Source of the DNA: Cupriavidus pauculus | Lineage (GTDB): Bacteria > Pseudomonadota > Gammaproteobacteria > Burkholderiales > Burkholderiaceae | Direction: 5' to 3' | Assembly: GCF_008801835.1 (NCBI RefSeq) | Contig: NZ_VZOW01000008.1 | Location: forward strand, 62,001-126,000 | Length of the DNA stretch: 64,000 bases | Part shown: positions 26,840-34,177 of the stretch, one piece after another | How the letters are laid out: each line of letters opens with the position of its first letter | Position numbering within the stretch: position 1 is the first letter of the stretch | The notes under the pieces: model-generated | What the model saw: only the letters and a program-made list of their open reading frames with translations | Told to the model about the DNA's origin: nothing | Databases searched by the model: none | Program-made: the position numbers and the translations under genes

Positions 26840-27352
26840 ATGACCCATGCCGCCGCCGCACCCCAGCACCGCCTGATTGCCGAACTCGGACTCGAGCCGC
26901 ACCCGGAGGGCGGTTTCTATCGCGAGACCTATCGCGATGCGGCGCGCGTCACGCGGCTGGCCGACGGCGCGGAACGCTCCGCATCCACCGCCATCTATTA
27001 CCTGCTGTGCGACGATGCGTGGTCCGCCTGGCATCGCATCCGGGCCGACGAGGCGTGGCACTTTTACGCGGGCGACGGCATCGACGTGCATGTGTTGATG
27101 CCCGATGGCGCGCTGGTCACGCATCGGCTCGGGCATCCGCTCACGCAGCCGGGCGCGGTGTTCCAGGCCGTGGTGCCGGCCGGATGCTGGTTCGCCGCCG
27201 AACGCCGCGCGGGCACCGAAGGTTATGCGCTGGCGGGATGCACCGTCGCGCCGGGCTTCGAGTTCAGTGAATTCCAATTGGCCGATACGGCGCAACTGGC
27301 GCGTTCATATCCGGCCCACGCCGCATTGATCGCCCGGCTCGGCCGTCGCTGA
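26840..27352 (+). CDS. DUF985 cupin protein
   Basis: A 170-residue single-domain cupin of the DUF985 type. Family features include LIAELGLEPHPEGGFYRETYR, STAIYYLL, SAWHRIRADEAWHFYAGDGI and LADTAQLARSYP. The conserved His and Glu residues suggest a metal site. The reaction is unknown; related proteins are predicted epimerase-like or sugar-binding cupins. The start at 26840 follows a weak GAAAG. It is convergent with the LysR gene downstream. Confidence 0.85.
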   Translation: MTHAAAAPQHRLIAELGLEPHPEGGFYRETYRDAARVTRLADGAERSASTAIYYLLCDDAWSAWHRIRADEAWHFYAGDGIDVHVLMPDGALVTHRLGHPLTQPGAVFQAVVPAGCWFAAERRAGTEGYALAGCTVAPGFEFSEFQLADTAQLARSYPAHAALIARLGRR

Positions 27353-27354
27353 GG

Positions 27355-27385
27355 TGACGCAGCGACGCCGCAACGGCGTGCGTCA
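27355..27385. terminator. Hairpin between convergent cupin and LysR genes
   Basis: ACGCCG/CGGCGT (27365-27370 and 27374-27379) stacks with TGACGC/GCGTCA (27355-27360 and 27380-27385) after a 4-nt bulge. It overlaps the stop of the LysR gene. There is no T-run, so termination is only possible. Confidence 0.35.
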
Positions 27386-28255
27386 GCCGCCATTGACCTG
27401 CTGGCGCAGATAGTCGACCACGCGTGTCACGCGGGGCGGCAACTGCCATTCGGAACGGCGGATCAGCCACAGCGTGTCGATGACGGGCATCTCGCAGTTC
27501 ATGACCTCGATCGCCGCTTGCTGCGCAAAGGCCTGGCGTGCATAGCGCGGAATGACGGTAAAGCCGAAGCCGCGCGCCACCGGCTCCAGCATCAGGCTGA
27601 CCTGATTGCTGAAGCCGCGGCAGGGCAGCGTTTGCACGCCGGGATTGCCGGGAAAATGCCGGCTCAACAGCCGCTTCGCCATTGCCTTGCCATCGGGATG
27701 ATCGACGAATCCGAGCCGTTCCAGGTCTTCCCAACTGCGCACTTGCTCGCCGGCCGGATACACCAGTTCAAGCGCTTCTTCGCTGAACGGGCTTGCCGCC
27801 AGACGCGGATCGTCTGGCTTGAGCGACACCAGGCCCACGTCGAAACGGTTCTGCAGCACGCCTTCGAGCACCTCCGCGTCCGGTGCGAAGCGATGCCGGA
27901 CGATCAGCCCCGGCACCTTGGCCTGCAGATCCAGTAAGCGCGGATACAGGAACAGCCCGATGCTGCCGGGGGTGATCAGACCCACCACGCCGGATTCGCC
28001 ATCCTCGGTCAGCCGTGCGCGCAGGCGCTCGTTGGCCAGTTCCATGTCGCCGCAGTATTCCAGCAGCGCCTTGCCGGCCGGTGTCAGTTCCAGCGCGCGC
28101 GGACGCCGGATCAGCAGCGGCCCGAGTGCGTCTTCCAGATGACGGATGTGCTGGCTGACGGCGGCCTGCGTGAGGCCGAGCGCATCAGCGGCACCGGTGA
28201 AGCTGCCGGCCTGCGCCAGCGTGGCGAACGAGCGCAGCCATTGCGGATTGAGCAT
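27383..28255 (-). CDS. LysR-family regulator of the adjacent Old Yellow Enzyme
   Basis: A 290-residue LysR regulator. The HTH is at the N-terminus (MLNPQWLRSFATLAQAGSFTGAADALGLTQAAVSQHIRHLE), followed by the effector domain. It is divergent from the NADH:flavin oxidoreductase gene, with 95 bp between start codons containing a perfect 15-bp palindrome (28266-28280). That is the standard LysR arrangement, so it probably controls both genes in response to an oxidative or enone inducer; this is inference. Confidence 0.9.
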   Translation of the reverse strand: MLNPQWLRSFATLAQAGSFTGAADALGLTQAAVSQHIRHLEDALGPLLIRRPRALELTPAGKALLEYCGDMELANERLRARLTEDGESGVVGLITPGSIGLFLYPRLLDLQAKVPGLIVRHRFAPDAEVLEGVLQNRFDVGLVSLKPDDPRLAASPFSEEALELVYPAGEQVRSWEDLERLGFVDHPDGKAMAKRLLSRHFPGNPGVQTLPCRGFSNQVSLMLEPVARGFGFTVIPRYARQAFAQQAAIEVMNCEMPVIDTLWLIRRSEWQLPPRVTRVVDYLRQQVNGG

Positions 28256-28265
28256 AATGAAATCT

Positions 28266-28280
28266 TATCGAATCGATAAC
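28266..28280. promoter_or_regulatory. LysR-type palindromic operator
   Basis: TTATCGA-A-TCGATAA is a perfect palindrome with 7-bp arms in the divergent promoter between the LysR and Old Yellow Enzyme genes. It has the T-N11-A form of LysR boxes and is the likely binding site of the LysR protein. Confidence 0.6.
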
Positions 28281-28350
28281 GTCGAGGTGGTTTTCATTAT
28301 AAGCGTGTCGCCGTACCATTTGCTGCACAGCAACTCTCAGGACACGCAAT

Positions 28351-29460
28351 ATGACCACTCCAGCGCTTTTCACGCCGTTCCGTCTGAAAGACGTCTCCTT
28401 GCGCAACCGCATCGCGGTGCCGCCGATGTGCCAGTACAGCGCCACCGATGGCCTGACCAACGACTGGCATCTGGCCCACTACACGGGCCTCGCGCGCGGC
28501 GGCGCCGGCTTGGTGATCGTGGAAGCCACGGCCGTATCGCCGGAAGGGCGAATCACGCCGGGATGCACAGGGCTGTGGAACGACGAGCAGGCGCAGGGCA
28601 TGGCGCGCATTGCAGCGGCCATCAAGGCCGGCGGTGCAGTGCCGGGCATTCAGATCGCCCACGCCGGCCGCAAGGCCAGCGCCAATCGGCCGTGGGAAGG
28701 CGACGACCATATTCCCGATGGCGATCCGCGCGGCTGGACGCCGATCGCGCCGTCGGCCAAGCCATTTGGCGCGAATTTGCCCAAGGTGCCGCAGGCCATG
28801 ACGCTCGACGATATCGCGCGCGTGCAGGCCGATTTCGTGGCCGCCGCGCGTCGTGCGCGCGACGCCGGATTCCAATGGCTGGAACTGCATTTCGCGCACG
28901 GCTACCTTGCGCAGAGCTTCTTCTCGATTCACGGCAATGCGCGCACCGATGCCTACGGCAACGACGCCATCGGCCGCGGCCGCTTCCTGCTGGAAACCCT
29001 CGCGGCGGTGCGCGAAGTGTGGCCGGAAAACCTGCCGTTGACCGCGCGCTTCGGCGTGATCGAGTACGACGGCAATGACGCGCAGACGCTTGCCGAATCG
29101 ATCGAACTGGTCCGCGCCATGCGCGAAGGCGGGCTCGACATGCTCAACGTCACCGTCGGCTTTTCTACGCCGGATGCGCAGATCCCCTGGGGCCCGGCGT
29201 TTCTGGCCCCGGTGGCCGAACGTGTACGCCGCGAGGCCGGCCTGCCGGTGGCCGCGGCGTGGGGCATCGACGATCCGGTGATCGCCAATCGCGTGGTTGA
29301 ACAGCGTCAGATGGATCTGGTGATGGTGGGGCGCGCGATGTTGTCCAATCCGCATTGGCCGTATCAGACCGCGTTGAAGCTTGGGCTCGAACGTCCGTCG
29401 TGGGTGCTGCCCGCGCCGTATGCGCATTGGCTCGAGCGCTATCGCGTGCAGTCGGCCTGA
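28351..29460 (+). CDS. NADH:flavin oxidoreductase, Old Yellow Enzyme family (XenA/YqjM-like)
   Basis: A 369-residue FMN enzyme that reduces activated C=C bonds in enones and some nitro or xenobiotic compounds. The sequence shows the YqjM/XenA-class pattern. RNRIAVPPMCQYSA contains the redox-tuning Cys; QIAHAGRKAS contains a substrate His; HFAHGYLAQSFFS and VTVGFSTPD follow. A TIM-barrel of full length is present. It is controlled by the divergent LysR gene. It faces the rhamnonate dehydratase gene convergently across two inverted repeats. Confidence 0.9.
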   Translation: MTTPALFTPFRLKDVSLRNRIAVPPMCQYSATDGLTNDWHLAHYTGLARGGAGLVIVEATAVSPEGRITPGCTGLWNDEQAQGMARIAAAIKAGGAVPGIQIAHAGRKASANRPWEGDDHIPDGDPRGWTPIAPSAKPFGANLPKVPQAMTLDDIARVQADFVAAARRARDAGFQWLELHFAHGYLAQSFFSIHGNARTDAYGNDAIGRGRFLLETLAAVREVWPENLPLTARFGVIEYDGNDAQTLAESIELVRAMREGGLDMLNVTVGFSTPDAQIPWGPAFLAPVAERVRREAGLPVAAAWGIDDPVIANRVVEQRQMDLVMVGRAMLSNPHWPYQTALKLGLERPSWVLPAPYAHWLERYRVQSA

Positions 29461-29471
29461 AGCAAACTTGG

Positions 29472-29570
29472 TTGACATGGGCATCGCGGGCGCGCCCATG
29501 TCAAGCGAGCATGGCCGCGCGAAGGCCCGGTGCGATAGCGTTGCGCAGGGCGTGTTGCCGCGGCCATGCT
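29472..29570. repeat. Two inverted repeats between convergent genes
   Basis: TTGACATGGGC (29472-29482) pairs with 29494-29504 (11 bp, perfect, 11-nt loop). AGCATGGCCGCG (29508-29519) pairs with 29559-29570 (12 bp, perfect, 39-nt loop). Both lie in the 150-bp gap between the Old Yellow Enzyme and rhamnonate dehydratase genes. No T-run follows either one. They may act as bidirectional transcript ends or as protein sites. Confidence 0.6.
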
Positions 29571-29610
29571 GGCTGGCATGCGCGCCAGCGCGCCCCGCTG
29601 ACGCTGCCCC

Positions 29611-30786
29611 TTACTCGATGATGTCGAAGTCGGGCAGGTAGGCGTCGTTCAAGGTCAGGCCCAGGCCCGGCAGGTTGTCGTCAAGCTGCAGAAAGCCGTT
29701 GTCCGGCGCCGGGTCGCCCTTGAAGATGTAGTAGAACAATTCGTTGCCCACCTCCACGTCGTGCACCGGAAAATACTCCGACATCGGCGATGCCGTCGAC
29801 GCCATGGTCAGGTGGTAGTTATGCATTTGCCCCGCATGCGGGATCACGGGCACTGACCACGCTTCGGCCAGGGCATTGATCTTCTGTGCGGCGGTGATGC
29901 CGCCCACGCGATTAGTGTCGTACTGGATCACATCGACCGCACGGCGTTCCAGCAGATCCTTGAATCCGTATGACGTGAACTCGTGTTCGCCCCCGGAAAT
30001 CGGAAACGGACTGATCTTCTTCAGTTCGGCATAGCCTTCGATGTCGTCGGCGATCACGGGCTCCTCCAGCCAGCGCGGATTGAATTCCGCCAGGCGCGGG
30101 ATCATGCGGCGCGCGTATTCGAGCGTCCAGCCCATATAGCATTCGAGCATGATATCGACGCTGTCGCCCACCAGCTCGCGCAGCAGCCGCACCTGTTCGA
30201 GGTTTTTCTGCATGCCGGCTGGCCCATCCTTGGGCCCATAGCCGAAGCGCATCTTCATCGCCGTGAAGCCCTGGTCCAGGTAGCGCTGCGCCTCGCCCAA
30301 AAAGGCGTCGCGGTCATCGTTGTTGTACAGCTTGGACGCGTAGCACCAGATCTTTTCCTTGGTACGGCCGCCCAGCAGCTTGAACACGGGTTTGCCCGTG
30401 GCCTTGCCCATCAGGTCCCACAGAGCGATGTCGACGGCCGAAATGGCGGCCATGCCAATGCCCTTGCGGCCCCATGCGTGGGTGCGCCGATACATCTTCT
30501 GCCACAGGTATTCGTTGTCGAACGGGTCCTGACCGATCACGATCGGCGCCAGATACTGGTCGACGATCTGCTTGGCCACGCGCGGCGCAAGCGCACAGTT
30601 GCCGATGCCGACATGGCCGTCATCGGTTTCCACCTCGACTACCAGCCAGCCGTGAAAGCGGAACGACCCCATCGCATCGCCGCGATCGAATAGCAAATCG
30701 GTGGCATTGGTGCAGAAATGCGCTTGCGGCGGCACCGTCTTGCCTTTCCATTCGAATACGCGCGCACGGACGTTGGTGATCTTCAT
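29611..30786 (-). CDS. rhmD: L-rhamnonate dehydratase family protein (enolase superfamily)
   Basis: A 391-residue mandelate racemase/muconate-lactonising-type enzyme that most resembles L-rhamnonate dehydratase, which yields 2-keto-3-deoxy-L-rhamnonate. RhmD-like features are [20 protein letters not shown] at the N-terminus and [14 protein letters not shown]. The barrel motifs [39 protein letters not shown] and [10 protein letters not shown] carry the metal ligands and catalytic His. It heads a minus-strand cluster with a PdxA-like dehydrogenase and a Bug receptor. A related acid-sugar substrate is possible. No rhamnose dehydrogenase or lactonase is in the window. Confidence 0.82.
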   Translation of the reverse strand: MKITNVRARVFEWKGKTVPPQAHFCTNATDLLFDRGDAMGSFRFHGWLVVEVETDDGHVGIGNCALAPRVAKQIVDQYLAPIVIGQDPFDNEYLWQKMYRRTHAWGRKGIGMAAISAVDIALWDLMGKATGKPVFKLLGGRTKEKIWCYASKLYNNDDRDAFLGEAQRYLDQGFTAMKMRFGYGPKDGPAGMQKNLEQVRLLRELVGDSVDIMLECYMGWTLEYARRMIPRLAEFNPRWLEEPVIADDIEGYAELKKISPFPISGGEHEFTSYGFKDLLERRAVDVIQYDTNRVGGITAAQKINALAEAWSVPVIPHAGQMHNYHLTMASTASPMSEYFPVHDVEVGNELFYYIFKGDPAPDNGFLQLDDNLPGLGLTLNDAYLPDFDIIE

Positions 30787-30813
30787 GGTGTGATGCCTCT
30801 TTCGAAAATTGGA

Positions 30814-31845
30814 TCAGGCGGCGCTGGCCTGCGTTTGCGCCAGGCGTCGCGCACCCATCTGGCAGGCCAGGTGGAACGCTTGCAGTGTCGCGCCGGGATT
30901 TGCGCGCCCTTGCTGCGCGATGTCGAAGGCGGTGCCGTGCGCGGGCGTTGTGATCGGCACCGGCAGGCCGCCCTGCACGGTGACGCCGCGCGAGAAGCCC
31001 ATCAGCTTGATGCCGATCTGACCCTGGTCGTGATACATCGTGACGATGGCGTCGAACTGCCGTTGCGCGGCGTCGCCCTGCACCTTCAGGAAGATCGTGT
31101 CCGCAGGGAAGGGACCCTGCGCCGCCACCCCGCGCGCCTGGGCGCGCTTTACCGCCGGCTCGATCACGTCGATTTCCTCGCGCCCGAAAGCGCCGTTGTC
31201 GCCGTTATGCGGATTCAGACCGCACACCGCGATGCGCGGGCGCGACAGTCCCGCGCGGCGCAATGCGTGGTCGATCAGGTCGATGGCATCGCCGACGCGC
31301 TCCGGCGTGATCATGGCCGGTACATCCCTGAGCGCCACGTGCGACGTGACGCGCGACGTCCACAGGCCGTCGAGCACGTTGAATTCGCAGAATGGCCCAT
31401 GAAAATCGAGCTGTTCGGCAAACCAGTGCAATTCATCGTTGTGACCCATGCCCGCGGCATGCATCGAACTCTTGTTGAGCGGTCCAAACAGGATCGCGTC
31501 GGCCTGATCGGCCTGCGCCAATCCAAGCGCCACTTTAAGCGTGCCGAGACAATACCGGCCGCCTTCAGCGCTGGCGATGGCGCGCGGGTACGCCGGGATG
31601 TCGTCGAGCGTCCAGTGATAGAGGCGCGGCCCCGCTTCCGTGCCGTGAAAACCGGGGCGGTCCACTTCAGGCAGCGACAGGTCAACGCCTGCCACCGCCA
31701 TGCCGCGCCGCCATTCTTCGCGGTCGGCAATGAGCAGGATGCGGGCCTGCGCGGCAGCCGGATCGGCCAGCAGCCGGGCGATCAGTTCGGGGCCGATGCC
31801 GGCAGGGTCGCCGAGCACCATGGCAATACGGGGTCGATGTGTCAT
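30814..31845 (-). CDS. PdxA-family 4-phospho acid dehydrogenase
   Basis: A 343-residue NAD-dependent dehydrogenase of the PdxA fold. It has IAMVLGDPAGIGPELIARLL at the N-terminus, the catalytic region PLNKSSMHAAG, ICGLNPHNGD-like CGLNPHNGDNGAFG, and TMYHDQGQIGIKLMGF with metal-binding His/Asp, then TPAHGTAFDIA. PdxA paralogs placed in sugar-acid clusters usually oxidise D-threonate or erythronate 4-phosphates rather than make vitamin B6. A DUF1537 kinase normally supplies that phosphate, but none is nearby. It lies between the rhamnonate dehydratase and the Bug receptor and is probably in their operon. Confidence 0.85.
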   Translation of the reverse strand: MTHRPRIAMVLGDPAGIGPELIARLLADPAAAQARILLIADREEWRRGMAVAGVDLSLPEVDRPGFHGTEAGPRLYHWTLDDIPAYPRAIASAEGGRYCLGTLKVALGLAQADQADAILFGPLNKSSMHAAGMGHNDELHWFAEQLDFHGPFCEFNVLDGLWTSRVTSHVALRDVPAMITPERVGDAIDLIDHALRRAGLSRPRIAVCGLNPHNGDNGAFGREEIDVIEPAVKRAQARGVAAQGPFPADTIFLKVQGDAAQRQFDAIVTMYHDQGQIGIKLMGFSRGVTVQGGLPVPITTPAHGTAFDIAQQGRANPGATLQAFHLACQMGARRLAQTQASAA

Positions 31846-31865
31846 GAGCAGTCGAGTCAGTCGAT

Positions 31866-32831
31866 TCAGTCGAGTTTGACGCCGAGTTCGGCAATCAGCT
31901 TGCCGTAGCGCGCGTATTCACTGCGTGAGAATGCGTCGAATTGCGCGGGATCGAGTGTGCCCGGCACCGCGCCGACTTCGCCGAGCCTGCGGATGGTGTC
32001 CGGATCCTTCATCACGCGCGTCATGGCGGCGCTGATGCGCTGCAGCGTGGCCGGCGGCGTGCCGGCCGTTGCGTAGACGCCGTACCAGGTATTGGCCTGG
32101 ATTTCCGGCACGCCAGCTTCGGCCAGCGTGGGAACGTCCGGCAGCAGCGCGGAGCGTGTGCTGGACGTGACCGCCAGCGCGCGCAGCTTGCCCGCCTTGA
32201 TGTGGTTGATGACGGACGGCATGGTTTCAAAACTCATGTCGACCTGTCCACCCATCAGGTCCACCAGTGCACTGGCGCTGCTTTTGTAGGGCACATGCAG
32301 CATCTTGCCGTGGATGCGGTGTGCAAATGCGGCCGCGGCCAGATGCTGGGTGCTGCCTACGCCGGATGAGCTATAGCGGTATTTGTCGGGATTGGCCTGG
32401 ATCTGCGCCACCAGCGCCGCAGCGTCGCGCGCCGCCACCTGGTTGTTTACCACCAGCACATTGGGCACCTGCGCCACCAGCGCCACCGGCGCCAAGTCCT
32501 TGAGCGGATTGAACTGCAGCTTGAGCAGATGTGGCGCGATGGCCTGTGAAGTGGAAACGCCCATCAGCAGCGTGTTGCCATCGGGCTGTGCCTTGGCCGT
32601 GATATCGGCGGCGATGGTGTTCGACGCGCCGGGCCGGTTGTCCACCACCACTGGCTGCTTGAGGATCGCGGCGAGCTTGTCGGACACGATGCGCGCCATG
32701 ACGTCGGTGCCCCCACCTGGCGCAGCGCCCACCATCATGCGAATCGGCCGTGTGTCGTCGGCGCGGGCGGCGGGCATTGCCAGGCCGCACGCCGCAATGC
32801 TGGCCAGCGCGCTAGCCATCCATCTTTTCAT
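31866..32831 (-). CDS. Bug-family tripartite tricarboxylate transporter substrate-binding protein
   Basis: A 321-residue periplasmic receptor. The ATG at 32831 has GGAG six bases upstream and gives MKRWMASALASIAACGLAMPAARA, a clear signal peptide; longer readings lack a signal start. Typical Bug motifs are PIRMMVGAAPGGGTDVMARI, VVVDNRPGASNTIAA and MLHVPYKSSASALVDLMGGQVDMSF. It binds an organic acid and would deliver it to TctA/TctB permeases, which are not in the window. The ligand may be the acid used by the adjacent dehydratase. It is first in the minus-strand cluster. Confidence 0.88.
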   Translation of the reverse strand: MKRWMASALASIAACGLAMPAARADDTRPIRMMVGAAPGGGTDVMARIVSDKLAAILKQPVVVDNRPGASNTIAADITAKAQPDGNTLLMGVSTSQAIAPHLLKLQFNPLKDLAPVALVAQVPNVLVVNNQVAARDAAALVAQIQANPDKYRYSSSGVGSTQHLAAAAFAHRIHGKMLHVPYKSSASALVDLMGGQVDMSFETMPSVINHIKAGKLRALAVTSSTRSALLPDVPTLAEAGVPEIQANTWYGVYATAGTPPATLQRISAAMTRVMKDPDTIRRLGEVGAVPGTLDPAQFDAFSRSEYARYGKLIAELGVKLD

Positions 32832-32915
32832 GGTTGTCTCCGTCGTATGCAGTCTGTCGCTGCGTGAAGCCACTATACGGAGATCAGTGCCGAACGAATA
32901 CTGACCTTTTCTGAA

Positions 32916-32987
32916 GCGGCGATAACCAGGAGTGATCGCCGCATAGCAACGTTTCAATATACGGCCGCACTGCCCGCGCCGTATATT
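32916..32987. promoter_or_regulatory. Two palindromes in the Bug/aldolase divergent promoter
   Basis: GCGGCGAT/ATCGCCGC (32916-32923 and 32935-32942, 11-bp spacer) and AATATACGGC/GCCGTATATT (32956-32965 and 32978-32987, 12-bp spacer) are perfect inverted repeats in the 183-bp divergent gap. They could be operators shared by both transcripts. No regulator gene is adjacent, so the binding protein is unknown. Confidence 0.5.
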
Positions 32988-33014
32988 TGCGCCCAGACAT
33001 CACAAGGAGACAGC

Positions 33015-33935
33015 ATGACGACGCCGGTCTATCGCGGAGTATTCCCCGTAGTCCCCACGATTTTCGACGCACATGGTGCACTGGACCTGGACGGCCAGCG
33101 CCGTTGCATCGATTTCATGATCGATGCGGGCTCGCACGGTCTATGCATCCTGGCGAATTTCTCGGAGCAGTTCGTGCTCAGCGACGACGAGCGCAGTCTG
33201 TTGATGACCACGGCGCTCGACCATGTGGCGGGGCGCGTGCCGGTGATCGTCACCACAACGCATTTCAGCTCGAAGATCTGCGCCGAACGCAGTCGCGCGG
33301 CGCAGGATGCCGGCGCCGCAATGGTAATGGTGATGCCGCCGTACCACGGCGCAACCATCCGCGTGCCCGAACGCGCCATCTACGAATTCTTCGCCACCGT
33401 ATCGGCATCCATCGATATCCCGATCATGATCCAGGACGCGCCCGTCAGCGGCACCACGTTGTCGGCGCCGTTTTTGGCGCGCATGGCCCGAGAAATCGAC
33501 AACGTGTCCTACTTCAAGATCGAAGTGCCGCAGGCCGCCGCCAAGCTGCGCGATCTGATCGAATTGGGCGGCGACGCCATCGTCGGTCCATGGGATGGCG
33601 AGGAAGCCATCACGCTGCTCGCCGATCTGGAGGCGGGCGCGACCGGTGCAATGACGGGCGCGGGATTTCCCGACGGCATCCGGCAGATCGTCGATCGCTG
33701 GCAGCATGGCGACGCCGACGGCGCCGCCGAACGCTACCAGCAGTGGCTGCCGCTGATCAACTACGAGAATCGTCAGGGCTGGCTGGCCACCGCCAAGGTA
33801 CTGATGCAGGAAGGCGGCGTGATCCGGTCAGACGCGGTGCGCCATCCGCTGCAGCCCATGCATCCGGCAACCCGCGAGGGCCTGCTCAGGATCGCCCGAA
33901 AGCTCGATCCGCTGGTGCTGCGATGGGGGCGTTAG
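33015..33935 (+). CDS. DapA-family class I aldolase/dehydratase
   Basis: A 306-residue TIM-barrel enzyme of the dihydrodipicolinate synthase family. The Schiff-base lysine is K168 (SYFKIEVPQ). The loop that carries the key Tyr in true DapA (YNVP) reads IQDAPVSGT, so lysine biosynthesis is unlikely. A 2-keto-3-deoxy sugar-acid aldolase or dehydratase is a better guess; it would act after the rhamnonate-type dehydratase. AAGGAG lies a few bases before the ATG. The gene is divergent from the Bug gene, sharing a promoter region with two palindromes. Confidence 0.8.
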   Translation: MTTPVYRGVFPVVPTIFDAHGALDLDGQRRCIDFMIDAGSHGLCILANFSEQFVLSDDERSLLMTTALDHVAGRVPVIVTTTHFSSKICAERSRAAQDAGAAMVMVMPPYHGATIRVPERAIYEFFATVSASIDIPIMIQDAPVSGTTLSAPFLARMAREIDNVSYFKIEVPQAAAKLRDLIELGGDAIVGPWDGEEAITLLADLEAGATGAMTGAGFPDGIRQIVDRWQHGDADGAAERYQQWLPLINYENRQGWLATAKVLMQEGGVIRSDAVRHPLQPMHPATREGLLRIARKLDPLVLRWGR

Positions 33936-34010
33936 GGGGCGGTGGGGCGTTGTGGGTGAAGGGCGCGTGGGCGTGGCGCAAAAACGGGATGCTGGAAATA
34001 ATAATGCCGG

Positions 34011-34066
34011 CATAAATGTTTGATTATTTTAATTAAAAATTGATGACTAACAAAATCTCGTAAGTG
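34011..34066. promoter_or_regulatory. AT-rich leader upstream of vgrG
   Basis: This stretch, including TTTGATTATTTTAATTAAAA, is far richer in A and T than the rest of the window and lies about 110 bp before the vgrG start. AT-rich leaders of this kind often carry promoters of acquired genes and are targets of H-NS-like silencers. Confidence 0.45.
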
Positions 34067-34177
34067 CGCAGTTTGCATCGATGAAAAAGGCTCTAAGGTT
34101 TGGCGCGCGAAGCATTGGATTTGAAGAAGGAATATCCAATGCGTTTCGCGCGACCACATCCACAACGGAGCCAGCGC

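Noticed and set aside
33015..33935. Lysine-biosynthesis dihydrodipicolinate synthase (DapA)
   Set aside because: The key Tyr-containing loop is replaced and the context is a sugar-acid cluster, so a catabolic aldolase is more likely.
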